The notes beneath the pieces are model-generated. The model was not told the origin of the DNA, searched no databases, and worked only from the letters and a program-made list of their open reading frames with translations. Shown in pieces: positions 1 through 7,492 of a stretch of DNA of 23,169 bases. The translations under genes and the position numbers were made by a program. Source of the DNA: an uncultured Bacillus sp. (GTDB lineage: Bacteria; Bacillota; Bacilli; Bacillales; DSM-1321); assembly GCA_934215995.1 (NCBI GenBank), contig CAKQBC010000005.1, positions 1-23,169 on the forward strand. The letters are read 5' to 3'. How positions within the stretch are numbered: the stretch's first letter is position 1; each line of letters starts with the position of its first letter.

Positions 1-1337
1 ATGAAATGAAAGGATACATAGACGCATTATCGGCCGGCGAAGTGTACCCGGCATTATCAAAAACGATGCAGCGAATGGTCAAAGAATGCAAAAGGGAATA
101 TGAGCTCAATACGAAGATTCCGGCTGAAGAGCATAAGGAATACACGGTTTTGACAACCAAGGCGGAAAGCGTCTGGGAAGAAGCGAAAGCAAAATCGGAT
201 TTCAAGCTGTTCGAGCCATATTTAGAAAAGATTGTTGCCTATAACCGCAAGTTCATCGGCTATTGGGGCTATGGAAAGAATAAATATGATACGCTCCTTG
301 ACCAATATGAGCCGGGGATGACAGTGGAAATCCTCGATGAGGTGTTCGGGAAACTGAGGGAGGAAATTGTCCCGCTTGTTAAGAAGATTGCGGACAGCGG
401 AAATAAGCCTGATACAGGCTTTTTATTCAAGCACTTCCCGAAAGAAAGGCAAAGGGAATTCAGCCTGGAAATCCTGAAGCAGCTTCAATATGATTTCGAA
501 GCAGGCCGCCTTGATGAGACGGTCCACCCATTTGAAATCACGATCAATTCCAATGATGTCCGCGTAACGACCAAATACGATGAAGATGATTTCCGTTCCG
601 CTGTATTTGGGACGATCCATGAATGCGGCCATGCCATCTATGAACAGAATGTTTCGAAGGACCTGATGGGAACGCTTCTGGCTTCAGGGACATCGATGGG
701 AATCCATGAGTCGCAGTCCCTTTTCTTTGAAAACTTCATTGGCCGTAACTACAGTTTTTGGGAGCATAACTATGGGTTGCTGCAGGAAACGGCCCCGGCC
801 CAGTTTTCCGGCATTTCATTAAATGAATTCTACAGGGCCATCAATGAATCAAAACCGTCTCTGATCCGCATAGAGGCAGACGAACTTACATATCCTCTCC
901 ATATTATGGTCAGATATGAAATTGAAAAAGCATTGATGAATGAAGAAATAGAGGTAAAAGACCTTCCGGAAATCTGGAATGCGAAATATGAGGAGTATTT
1001 AGGCATCAGGCCGGCAAATGATGGGGAAGGCATCCTTCAGGATGTTCATTGGGCAGGCGGAAGCTTCGGTTATTTCCCATCTTATGCCCTTGGCTATATG
1101 TATGCGGCACAATGGAAACATGAAATGCTGAAAAGCATCCCGAATTATGACGCTTTGCTTGCTGAAGGCAATATCACACCGATTAAAGAATGGCTAACGG
1201 AACATATTCACCAATACGGAAAACTGAAGGAACCGATCGAGCTGCTCCGCGATATAACGGGTGAAGGGCTGAATGTCCAGTATTTGATCGATTACCTGAA
1301 GGATAAGTATGCAAACATCTATAGCTTGAATGATTAG
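1..1337 (+). CDS. ypwA: M32 family metallocarboxypeptidase (YpwA-like), 5' end cut by window
   Basis: This is a cytoplasmic zinc carboxypeptidase of the Taq/M32 family, which removes C-terminal residues from peptides. The frame is open from the first bases of the window, so the ATG at 6 is probably internal. The visible part is about 443 residues against about 500 for B. subtilis YpwA, leaving roughly 60 N-terminal residues upstream. Counting from that ATG, the zinc-binding HECGH motif lies at about 205-209, followed by the M32 signature HESQS. The conserved stretches IRIEADELTYPLHI and FGYFPSYALGYMYAAQ come later, in the order expected for the family. The C-terminus is complete and ends in a natural stop. 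An EamA permease follows after 56 bases. Family assignment is very secure; the true start cannot be seen here. Confidence 0.95.
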   Translation, partial: EMKGYIDALSAGEVYPALSKTMQRMVKECKREYELNTKIPAEEHKEYTVLTTKAESVWEEAKAKSDFKLFEPYLEKIVAYNRKFIGYWGYGKNKYDTLLDQYEPGMTVEILDEVFGKLREEIVPLVKKIADSGNKPDTGFLFKHFPKERQREFSLEILKQLQYDFEAGRLDETVHPFEITINSNDVRVTTKYDEDDFRSAVFGTIHECGHAIYEQNVSKDLMGTLLASGTSMGIHESQSLFFENFIGRNYSFWEHNYGLLQETAPAQFSGISLNEFYRAINESKPSLIRIEADELTYPLHIMVRYEIEKALMNEEIEVKDLPEIWNAKYEEYLGIRPANDGEGILQDVHWAGGSFGYFPSYALGYMYAAQWKHEMLKSIPNYDALLAEGNITPIKEWLTEHIHQYGKLKEPIELLRDITGEGLNVQYLIDYLKDKYANIYSLND

Positions 1338-1340
1338 ATT

Positions 1341-1376
1341 GAACGGCGGGGATCCTGGCCTGTTATTCCCGCCTTC
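1341..1376 (+). terminator. Weak terminator-like hairpin after ypwA
   Basis: GGCGGG (1345-1350) pairs with CCCGCC (1368-1373). The stem extends by GAA/TTC around a bulged C. The loop is 17 bases and no T-run follows, so this is at best a partial terminator or attenuator between ypwA and the permease gene. Confidence 0.3.
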
Positions 1377-1393
1377 AATACCGGCGAGGGGAA

Positions 1394-2341
1394 ATGATGA
1401 GCAATACAGCAAAAACATACAAATATAGTATATATATAGTAGCGGCCGCTTTTTTCTGGGGAATGATCGGCATCTTTGTGAAAGGTTTGGACAGCCTTGG
1501 CCTTACGTCTATGGAAATTGTCACAATCCGTGTGATGTTTTCAACCCTATTTCTTTTTCTGATCGGGATTCTTACTTCCAAACAGAAGCAAATGAAAATA
1601 TCGTTCCGCCACGTCTATCTGTTTATTGGAACAGGTGTCCTGAGCATTGCATTCTTTAACTGGGCTTATTTTACGAGCATGCAGATGATTTCGATATCAG
1701 TGGCGGTCATCCTTCTATATACAGCTCCTGCATTCGTGATGGTGATGTCGGTTCTGTTTTTGGGAGAGAAACTGACAGGCATGAAAGTCGCCCTGCTGCT
1801 GCTCACGATGACCGGCTGTTTCCTCGTGACCGGAATAACAGGAGGGGAAGGTATTGGGGAAGGCCGCTGGATTGGCTATCTGATTGGCCTTGGAAGCGGA
1901 TTTGGCTATGCTCTGTACACTATTTTCGGAAAATTCGCAATCAGGAAGTATTCAAGTTTCACAGTCAGTTTCTACACCTTTTTGGTTGCCTCATTATTTC
2001 TGATTCCTTTGACGAAAATTTGGAATGTGCTCTCTTTGCTTTTAAATATGAAGGGCATAGCTCTCGTACTTGGGCTAAGCTTGGTTTCAAGTGTCCTTGC
2101 GTATATTTTATATACGGAGGGACTTAAGGAAGTGGAAGGAAGCAAGGCTTCCATCCTGGCAACCGTAGAGCCTGTTGCAGCCATGATGATCGGCTTTCTC
2201 GTTTTTCATGAAAAAATCGGGGGGCTTCAGCTGGCAGGTGCGGCGATCATCATTGCCAGCTCCATACTGGCGAGCATAAATCTCCCGCGATTTATCAGGG
2301 CAAGGAAGGCCGGACAAGCGGATGGGAAGATGGGAAGGTAA
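1394..2341 (+). CDS. EamA-family (DMT) permease
   Basis: This 315-residue integral membrane protein of the drug/metabolite transporter superfamily has about ten hydrophobic segments arranged as two EamA repeats. The first repeat starts near the AAFFWGMIGIFVKG segment. The second ends near EPVAAMMIGFLVFHEKI, which carries the typical E-P of EamA proteins. The C-terminus is short and basic. Substrate cannot be read from sequence; relatives export amino acids or metabolites. GAGGGG (1386-1391) sits only 2 bases before the ATG at 1394 and 5 before a second ATG at 1397, so translation may really begin one codon later. The gene is followed by a strong hairpin at 2390 and faces the oxidase operon convergently. 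Confidence 0.88.
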   Translation: MMSNTAKTYKYSIYIVAAAFFWGMIGIFVKGLDSLGLTSMEIVTIRVMFSTLFLFLIGILTSKQKQMKISFRHVYLFIGTGVLSIAFFNWAYFTSMQMISISVAVILLYTAPAFVMVMSVLFLGEKLTGMKVALLLLTMTGCFLVTGITGGEGIGEGRWIGYLIGLGSGFGYALYTIFGKFAIRKYSSFTVSFYTFLVASLFLIPLTKIWNVLSLLLNMKGIALVLGLSLVSSVLAYILYTEGLKEVEGSKASILATVEPVAAMMIGFLVFHEKIGGLQLAGAAIIIASSILASINLPRFIRARKAGQADGKMGR

Positions 2342-2389
2342 GCGGGATTACCGTTTCGGCCGGCTTTAACGCACGGGAATATAGAAACA

Positions 2390-2424
2390 GGGCAGCGGAA
2401 ATGTACCCGCTGCCCTTTATATTT
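2390..2424 (+). terminator. Intrinsic terminator of the EamA permease gene
   Basis: A perfect 9-bp stem, GGGCAGCGG (2390-2398) with CCGCTGCCC (2407-2415), has an 8-base loop and is followed by TTTATATTT on the plus strand. It lies between the convergent permease and oxidase genes, just beyond the oxidase stop codon. On the minus strand the tract after the hairpin is poorer in T, so it may stop both transcripts with unequal strength. Confidence 0.75.
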
Positions 2425-2427
2425 CAA

Positions 2428-4083
2428 TTACCACAATTTATATCCTTTGGAGCCCGGAGGCGCATTCTGAATCATGTCTATGAATGGAATCGTATATGCA
2501 AAGAGGATCAAGACTACTGTGATGCCGATCCATAATTTCCAGTTCTCGAAAACGAGAGGTGTTTTTTCGGCTTTTTCATCAGCTTCGCCGACAGGGAATT
2601 CCTCATGCCCTTTCGGAGCAAAAAACGCCAGATTGATAAAAATGATCAGTACCAGAATGATCCCGATGAAGAGTATCGACCCTCCGACAGCCTGTGTAAT
2701 CTGATAAGGGATCCAGTCGATTGCTTGCTGGGCACCGCCATATTCGGAATAGGAAGAACGCCTAGGCGCGCCAAGCAAACCGGCAGCATGCATGCCACCT
2801 GACATGAATGCCATGCCAAGTGCCCATATGAGTGCCTGCACGATGGCAAGCTTGTTCATCTTTTTGGATAATGTACGTCCAGTCAGATGGGGCACAAGCC
2901 AATAGGTAATTCCGAAGAAAGTCAGTATTACGGATGTTGCCAGCGTCAAATGGAAATGCCCTGTAACCCAAATCGTGTTATGGACAACCTGGTTCATCTG
3001 GTGGGACGCATTAACGATTCCTCCTGCACCGGCTGGAATGAAGGCTACCATCCCGATGAATGGAACAACAAACCGTGCATCCTTCCAAGGAAGCTTCTTG
3101 AACCAGCCAAACAATCCAGTGGCACCTTTCGAGCGGCCATACAATTCAAACGTGCCGAACATAGAGAAGGCTGTCATTAATGATGGCACCACTACAAGGA
3201 AGGTCAGGATTACCTGAAGGAACTTCCATGCCGGGTCGATTCCCGGTTCCGTCAATTGATGGTGGAACCCTACAGGAACCGAGAACAGAAGGAACAAAAT
3301 GAATGACATCCTTGCCAATGAATCCGAGAAGATTTTGGTGCCTATGACTTTCGGAATGACCACGTACCAGCACATATAAGCCGGCAGCAGCCAGAAATAA
3401 ACGAGCGGATGACCGAAATACCAGAAAAGCGTCCTGCTGATCAAAACATCGATCGTATCGACAAGCCCGAGCGACCAAGGCAGCATTTGGAATAATACAG
3501 TCGCTGCAACACCGATTGTGGCGACAATCCATAATAGGGAGTTGACGACAACCATAAAGGTCAAGAGCGGGCTGGTCTGTCCCGGGTTTTGTTTGCGCCA
3601 TCTTATGTAGCCCGCGAGCATGCATCCGCTCTCAAGCCAGCTGCCGACAACTACAAGTGTAAGGCCGATATAGAAAATCGGATGCGCTTGCAGCGGTGCA
3701 TAAAACGTAAATAACACAGAAGCTTCATTCAGTAAAATCATCGTGGCAGCCATCGCTGTCCCAATTGTCATGACCCAAAAGCCGATCCAGCCGACAATCC
3801 TGGTTTTCTTGGTCATGGTGCCTGCTGTACGGCTGACCGCCGATATTTGGAAGCCAAGAATGAAAAATGTAGTCAGTATAAGTCCAAGCAAGACTCCATG
3901 GACGGTCAGAACTTGATAGTATGTGATACCGAACGGCAATTCCAGCTTTCCTGTGCGGACGAAAACCTGGAGCAAACCTGCAAGCCCCCCGAGGGCCAGC
4001 GCTATATAGGCAACATAAAAGTGTGCCATTGAAAGTTTGCCGTCGCGCGGATCGACTTTGTATTGGGAAGATTTTGTCGTCAT
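2428..4083 (-). CDS. cbaA: ba3-type cytochrome c oxidase subunit I
   Basis: This is the catalytic haem-copper subunit of a B-family (ba3 / b(o/a)3) terminal oxidase, which reduces oxygen to water and pumps protons in the cytoplasmic membrane. The 551 residues form about 13 membrane segments. All metal ligands are visible: H62 (LTVHGVLL) and H378 for the low-spin haem, H376 for the high-spin haem, and H225, H274 and H275 for CuB. Y229 lies four residues after H225 and would form the His-Tyr cross-link. The motif HPLVYFWLLPAY is typical of the ba3 type rather than the A-type HPEVY form. The ATG overlaps the subunit II stop by 4 bases (ATGA), indicating translational coupling, and GAGGTGG lies about 8 bases upstream. 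The symbol follows cbaAB of thermophilic bacilli. Confidence 0.95.
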   Translation of the reverse strand: MTTKSSQYKVDPRDGKLSMAHFYVAYIALALGGLAGLLQVFVRTGKLELPFGITYYQVLTVHGVLLGLILTTFFILGFQISAVSRTAGTMTKKTRIVGWIGFWVMTIGTAMAATMILLNEASVLFTFYAPLQAHPIFYIGLTLVVVGSWLESGCMLAGYIRWRKQNPGQTSPLLTFMVVVNSLLWIVATIGVAATVLFQMLPWSLGLVDTIDVLISRTLFWYFGHPLVYFWLLPAYMCWYVVIPKVIGTKIFSDSLARMSFILFLLFSVPVGFHHQLTEPGIDPAWKFLQVILTFLVVVPSLMTAFSMFGTFELYGRSKGATGLFGWFKKLPWKDARFVVPFIGMVAFIPAGAGGIVNASHQMNQVVHNTIWVTGHFHLTLATSVILTFFGITYWLVPHLTGRTLSKKMNKLAIVQALIWALGMAFMSGGMHAAGLLGAPRRSSYSEYGGAQQAIDWIPYQITQAVGGSILFIGIILVLIIFINLAFFAPKGHEEFPVGEADEKAEKTPLVFENWKLWIGITVVLILFAYTIPFIDMIQNAPPGSKGYKLW

Positions 4084-4559
4084 TTTTCAACCACCTCGAT
4101 TTTTGAGCTCATCATGTGATGCCCGACACCACAGTATTCGTTGCAAAGGACAAGAAACTCACCCGGTTTATTGAAAGTGGTAACATATTCACTGATATAG
4201 CCCGGTTCCAGCATCATATTGATATTTGTCCCGGCAACTTCAAATCCGTGTATAACATCCTTTGTTGTAGCCATTACTTTCACCGTAGAACCGACCGGCA
4301 CTTCAACCTGCACCGGATTATAGGCAAAGGCCTGGGCAACGTAAACCAATTCGTAGTCCCATTCTTCCCCCTCGACTTTGCTTAGCCCTGGCTTGTCGAA
4401 CGGGGCAGTAGTATCAACCTTTTCTGGGTCAATCGTAGCAAGGCAGCTTGCCGGTGTATTTCCCATATAAAAAGCGCTTACACCCAGCACAGTCAGAAAG
4501 ACCAATAGTGCCGCTACCCCGAAAATCAGCCATATTTTTTCATATTTATGCATATGCAT
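4080..4559 (-). CDS. cbaB: ba3-type cytochrome c oxidase subunit II (CuA)
   Basis: This electron-entry subunit receives electrons from cytochrome c and passes them to subunit I. The 159 residues comprise one N-terminal membrane anchor (about residues 9-32) and an extracytoplasmic cupredoxin domain. The CuA ligands are intact: H104 (KDVIHGFEV), then C139, C143, H147 and M150 in CNEYCGVGHHMM. The single anchor and short length match ba3 subunits II and differ from the longer two-helix, cytochrome c-fused CtaC type. AAGGGGGA lies 6 bases before the first ATG. The gene begins 20 bases after subunit IIa and shares ATGA with subunit I. A catabolite-response-like sequence lies inside the early coding region (4469-4482). 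Confidence 0.94.
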   Translation of the reverse strand: MHMHKYEKIWLIFGVAALLVFLTVLGVSAFYMGNTPASCLATIDPEKVDTTAPFDKPGLSKVEGEEWDYELVYVAQAFAYNPVQVEVPVGSTVKVMATTKDVIHGFEVAGTNINMMLEPGYISEYVTTFNKPGEFLVLCNEYCGVGHHMMSSKIEVVEK

Positions 4560-4579
4560 GGCATTTCCCCCTTACTCTT

Positions 4580-4729
4580 CTATAAACGATCTACAAACAA
4601 GAAATAAACGCTGACCCAAGTAATAACGATAATAAATCCAAGTACTGCAACGGAGGCGAGTGTCCCTTTTAAAGATGAATGCTCATCAGCATGGGTTTCT
4701 GGCTTTTTCTTCAACTGTGTTTGCGCCAT
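4580..4729 (-). CDS. Cytochrome c oxidase subunit IIa (small membrane subunit)
   Basis: This 49-residue protein has a charged N-terminal tail and one hydrophobic helix (about residues 25-45, TLASVAVLGFIIVITWVSVY), ending FLFVDRL. Size, topology and position immediately before subunits II and I match the single-helix subunit IIa of ba3 oxidases, which packs beside subunit I where a CuA-subunit helix would otherwise sit. The start is set at the ATG reading MAQTQLKKK, which has GAAAGGAG upstream at good spacing. An upstream in-frame ATG adds 19 residues but has no comparable ribosome site. This is the first gene of the minus-strand oxidase operon. Confidence 0.85.
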   Translation of the reverse strand: MAQTQLKKKPETHADEHSSLKGTLASVAVLGFIIVITWVSVYFLFVDRL

Positions 4730-4777
4730 ATTTTTCACTCCTTTCAAAAATATAGAAATTACTTGAAGTACAAATTT

Positions 4778-4805
4778 ATAATACAAAACCTGAAAAAATT
4801 TTCTA
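4778..4805 (-). promoter_or_regulatory. Candidate sigma-A promoter of the oxidase operon
   Basis: On the minus strand TAGAAA (4805-4800) and TATTAT (4783-4778) are separated by 16 bases, about 50 bases before the subunit IIa start. The -10 is good and the -35 mediocre. The call rests on position and partial consensus only. Confidence 0.35.
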
Positions 4806-4823
4806 GATACTTTTCCCTACTTC

Positions 4824-4855
4824 ACAAATTGTTCATTTGTAGGTAAACAATACCT
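4824..4855. repeat. Two abutting perfect palindromes upstream of the oxidase operon
   Basis: ACAAAT-TGTTC-ATTTGT (4824-4840) is followed without a gap by AGGTA-AACAA-TACCT (4841-4855). Each is a perfect inverted repeat with a 5-base centre. They lie about 95-125 bases before the subunit IIa start codon and just upstream of the candidate promoter, where an operator would be expected. TTCACAA at 4821-4827 equals one half of a Rex-type site, but the other half is absent, so no regulator can be named. Confidence 0.5.
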
Positions 4856-5158
4856 TCGTAGTATAAAGTTGTAAAATCAGGGGATTTAGGGAGATATAGG
4901 AATGCGGAAATGTGAATTTACTGTGAAGGCGGCAAACGGGCTTGCTTATTCATTCAAACGTTCAAAATGAAGTGTGCGGAATTATGTGAGGGTATGGAGA
5001 ATATGAATAAATCACAAAGTACATTATCGGGGGAAGGAAATGCTGTTATCAGCAGCTGGATGCATGAATGATGCGCATGGAAGAAAGGAATAAAAAAGAA
5101 AGGAAGGGGTATATACAGACTGGACGGCATCGGGGCGGAAGGGAAAACTAAAGAAAAG

Positions 5159-5173
5159 GGAAAGTGCCTGGCA
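5159..5173 (+). repeat. 15-base intergenic repeat, copy 1
   Basis: GGAAAGTGCCTGGCA occurs here and again, identically, at 15654-15668, both times in non-coding DNA. It reads as the left arm and centre of an imaginable palindrome (AAAGTGCC ... GGCACTTT) whose right arm is missing in both copies. Confidence 0.45.
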
Positions 5174-5331
5174 GAAGCAAGGCTTTAAAGGATACAAAAA
5201 ATTGAAATACTGTTGTCAAATACTTTTTATAAAGATTTCTTTTTATAACAGTATAATAATTCAGTCTAAAGGAATGAACCACTGCATATATCTATGAATA
5301 TAGTGTAAAAAACATAAAGGAATGAAGTAGT

Positions 5332-5478
5332 ATGGAAAAAACTTATTGCAAACATTGTAAAACGTTGACAGGCATAAGCGATAAATGCCCGAATTGCGGG
5401 GAGAATGACTTTCAGCCTATCATTATTTCAGTGCAGAATAATTCACAGAAAGAAAGCTCCCTATTTGAGGAATATTAG
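5332..5478 (+). CDS. 48-residue zinc-ribbon microprotein
   Basis: This short protein carries two cysteine pairs, C6-x2-C9 (YCKHC) and C19-x2-C22 (CPNCG). That is the layout of a single zinc-ribbon knuckle, followed by an acidic, polar tail ending SLFEEY. I do not recognise a named family; small zinc ribbons of this type are found in many Bacilli. AAGGA (5317-5321) lies 10 bases before the ATG. The DUF2157 gene begins 55 bases after the stop with no terminator between them, so the two may share a transcript. The four-cysteine pattern with a proper CPxCG second knuckle and a stop right after an ordinary tail make it a likely real gene despite its length. Confidence 0.65.
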   Translation: MEKTYCKHCKTLTGISDKCPNCGENDFQPIIISVQNNSQKESSLFEEY

Positions 5479-5533
5479 ATTCTCGCATGTATAGATCAAA
5501 TCCCTGCCTGGCGGAGGGAAAGGAGCAAACCAA

Positions 5534-6619
5534 TTGAAAAGAAAGATTACCCAATCTCAAAAGGAGTTTCTTGAGCGGGAATTGGACTATTTGAGAAGTG
5601 TGGATGCAGATTTCGATTCAATCAATTTAAGTAACCATTATGAAGTGACTGGACAGAAGAGTTCAAGCATGCAAACGATTCTTTGGGTCGGGGCAGCCCT
5701 GGTCGGCATAGGCATTTTGAGCCTGATTGCCTCCAATTGGGCGGCTATGCATAGCAGCCTGAAGTTTTTGCTTGTATTCTTGGGAGTGGTGGCTTTTTAT
5801 ACGGCAGGCTGGAGAACGGAAACCCTGCTTCCAAGGACGTCAAGAAACCTCTATTATATAGGGGTGATTTTGTTTGGGGCCGGCATAATCCTGATCGGTC
5901 AGGCCTTTCATTTGGGAGGCGGCATAATGCCTGCTTTTCTGTTTTGGTCGATCGGAATATTGCCGGCTGCCTATTATCTGAAAGATAAATTGCTATTATC
6001 CTTTTCGATTGTCCTTCTGTATATGTATAACTTCGAAGTCGTTTTTGATGGGACTAATCCTGTTTTGCTGTTTATCTTGATTCCGGCAATCTTTATGATT
6101 ATCCATTTTGCCCTCGGCAATTCGCCTGTCGTCTTTTTCTTGAATTCCCTTTTAACCCTGCAGTTTGTCCATACCCAATTGTGGCACTATGGGCTTGATC
6201 CGTTTTTTGTCATAGTCCTTCTGTTCGCCATTGGAATTATGTTCAGCATAAGACCTATCAGGGGATATAAGAATGTTTCGAAGGCGCTCGGTTATCTGAT
6301 GCAAGGGGCGTATGGGCTGGCCCTGACATTCCCCTCCATCTGGGGGACTTTCTTCAGCGATGCCTTTTCCGGGACCGCGGCAATCATCTTTGGGGTCATG
6401 TACGGGCTATATATAATCTATATGGTCAAAGAGGGGGACCTGTTCCCTATTTTGATCCTTTCGGCACTCATCTTCCGATTTTATATCGATCTTTCATATG
6501 ATTTCTTGCCGAGAAGCCTTTTCTTTATTATAGGCGGACTCGTGCTGATCATTTTCGGGGTGTGGTTCGAATGGAGAAGGAGGGAGGAAGCCAACAAAGA
6601 TGAGAATGCGAAACAGTAG
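5534..6619 (+). CDS. DUF2157 multipass membrane protein
   Basis: The protein has 361 residues. The N-terminal roughly 50 residues are soluble and charged (SQKEFLERELDYL), followed by 10 or more hydrophobic segments. The first of these contains LWVGAALVGIGILSLIASNWAAM, the usual opening of DUF2157 domains. The end is basic and hydrophilic (EWRRREEANKD). Function is unknown; family members are commonly encoded beside GDYXXLXY proteins, as here. The start is TTG, supported by AAAGGAG at 5519-5525 with an 8-base spacer and by the lack of any better in-frame ATG nearby. Its 3' end overlaps the next gene by 20 bases, so the two are translated from one message. Confidence 0.85.
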   Translation: MKRKITQSQKEFLERELDYLRSVDADFDSINLSNHYEVTGQKSSSMQTILWVGAALVGIGILSLIASNWAAMHSSLKFLLVFLGVVAFYTAGWRTETLLPRTSRNLYYIGVILFGAGIILIGQAFHLGGGIMPAFLFWSIGILPAAYYLKDKLLLSFSIVLLYMYNFEVVFDGTNPVLLFILIPAIFMIIHFALGNSPVVFFLNSLLTLQFVHTQLWHYGLDPFFVIVLLFAIGIMFSIRPIRGYKNVSKALGYLMQGAYGLALTFPSIWGTFFSDAFSGTAAIIFGVMYGLYIIYMVKEGDLFPILILSALIFRFYIDLSYDFLPRSLFFIIGGLVLIIFGVWFEWRRREEANKDENAKQ

Positions 6620-7133
6620 ATTCCTGATTATGATCGGCGTCCCTTTGCTGATTCTTCTTGGCCTGACTTTCAAGCCTTTGTCCGCCCATTATTTCGGGGA
6701 TGAGGTGATGCTTAAAACGCAGCCTGTCGATCCGACTGACCTGTTGTATGGGGACTATGCCGCTTTGAATCTGGAAATCAATGATATACCGCGTGATAGA
6801 GTAGATAAGGAAGTCTTTACAGAATTGGGCAGGAAGGAAAAGCAGTCTCCTCTGTATGGCGGAAACCTTACTGTCTATACAATTCTGGACCAGAATGGGG
6901 AAGCTCAGAAAACCGTCCTATCGGAACCGGAAGACGGCATTTATCTGAAGGGCCGTATCGCTTATTATGATGAACAGCAAAATATTCATGTTGATTATGG
7001 GTTAAACCGGTTCTATGTTGAAGAAGGAAGTGGTACTGAAATAGAGGAATTGGCAGCTGAGGGAGATGTCATCGTCTCTGTCAGGATCAAAGATGGATAT
7101 GGCATCATGAAGGAATTGAAGAAGAAACCGTGA
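6600..7133 (+). CDS. GDYXXLXY-family membrane-anchored protein
   Basis: The protein has 177 residues: an N-terminal membrane helix (about residues 8-26) followed by an extracytoplasmic domain containing the diagnostic motif YGDYAALNLEI at about residues 50-60. Family members have no established activity and usually sit next to DUF2157 proteins, suggesting that the two form a membrane complex. The start overlaps the DUF2157 gene by 20 bases. AAGGAGG and GGGAGG lie at 6577-6587, and ATG codons occur at 6600 and 6606, so either may be used. A strong terminator follows directly after the stop and closes the operon. Confidence 0.85.
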   Translation: MRMRNSRFLIMIGVPLLILLGLTFKPLSAHYFGDEVMLKTQPVDPTDLLYGDYAALNLEINDIPRDRVDKEVFTELGRKEKQSPLYGGNLTVYTILDQNGEAQKTVLSEPEDGIYLKGRIAYYDEQQNIHVDYGLNRFYVEEGSGTEIEELAAEGDVIVSVRIKDGYGIMKELKKKP

Positions 7134-7134
7134 C

Positions 7135-7167
7135 AAAAGCTGGCCCGGATGAGCCGGCTTTTTGTTT
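7135..7167 (+). terminator. Intrinsic terminator of the DUF2157/GDYXXLXY operon
   Basis: AAAAGCTGGC (7135-7144) pairs with GCCGGCTTTT (7154-7163), ten pairs including one G-U, and the T-run forms the 3' arm and tail. It begins one base after the stop codon. Confidence 0.85.
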
Positions 7168-7269
7168 TGAAGCAGTTGCAGGCCAGGTTCCGTTTTTCGT
7201 GGCAAAAGTTTAGGAACATCAGCCTTCAAATGATATCCCTGAAAATGGAATGTGTTTCTTTTTTTGTTA

Positions 7270-7298
7270 TTGATAATGATTATCAAATTTGTTACTAT
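7270..7298 (+). promoter_or_regulatory. Sigma-A promoter of the Fur-controlled microprotein
   Basis: TTGATA (7270-7275) and TACTAT (7293-7298) are separated by exactly 17 bases, with predicted transcription start near 7305. The -35 and most of the spacer are covered by the Fur box at 7271-7285, so bound repressor would exclude RNA polymerase. Confidence 0.6.
7271..7285 (+). promoter_or_regulatory. Fur box (perfect 7-1-7)
   Basis: TGATAATGATTATCA matches the Bacillus Fur 7-1-7 consensus TGATAATNATTATCA at every defined position. It lies over the -35 and spacer of the promoter at 7270-7298, predicting iron-dependent repression of the gene at 7354. Confidence 0.88.
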
Positions 7299-7312
7299 AA
7301 ATGTAAAGACAA

Positions 7313-7327
7313 CGATAATCGTTCTCA
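7313..7327 (+). promoter_or_regulatory. Second, weaker Fur box
   Basis: CGATAATCGTTCTCA matches the Fur consensus at 12 of 15 positions counting the free centre. It lies just downstream of the predicted transcription start, a common place for a secondary Fur site. Confidence 0.55.
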
Positions 7328-7353
7328 ATAATTCTGACAGGCAGGTGATTCAT

Positions 7354-7455
7354 ATGGTTGGGGTATTTGTTGCTGCTACAGTATCCATTTATTCAGCCGT
7401 CATGTTCCACGTTATGAAGCATGTAGCCAAACCGGCTGTACATACAGATAAATAA
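7354..7455 (+). CDS. 33-residue single-helix membrane microprotein under Fur control
   Basis: The protein has an N-terminal hydrophobic helix (residues 2-21, VGVFVAATVSIYSAVMFHVM) and a short basic tail with K22, K26 and K33. M17, H19, M21, H23 and H30 cluster at the end of the helix; H19 and H23 would lie on one face and could bind metal, which is inference. AGGTGA lies 5 bases before the ATG, an excellent ribosome site. The gene stands alone: a Fur-box promoter upstream at 7270-7327 and an intrinsic terminator at 7493. I do not recognise a named family, and it does not resemble the small basic FbpB/FbpC proteins that I recall from B. subtilis. Expression when iron is scarce is strongly implied. 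The RNA itself could also act as a regulator. Confidence 0.7.
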   Translation: MVGVFVAATVSIYSAVMFHVMKHVAKPAVHTDK

Positions 7456-7492
7456 GCCATAGATGATCATTGCTCTCTAAATAAATCCAGTT

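Larger units (their letters stand above)
4787..5331. other. Intergenic region between divergent oxidase and zinc-ribbon genes
   Basis: No convincing gene was found in this stretch (the full gap between start codons is 4730-5331). It holds the oxidase-side palindromes at 4824-4855, a copy of a 15-base repeat at 5159-5173, and a direct repeat CTTTTTATAA at 5223-5232 and 5239-5248 followed by TATAAT at 5252-5257. Two tiny plus-strand frames exist, at 4902 (22 codons, GGGAG 8 bases upstream) and 4995 (25 codons). They have no recognisable features and could be chance. Confidence 0.6.

Noticed and set aside
4902..4970. 22-codon plus-strand frame with a GGGAG site upstream of the zinc-ribbon gene
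   Set aside because: No recognisable composition or domain and no clear promoter; a frame this short with one acceptable ribosome site is expected by chance in intergenic DNA.
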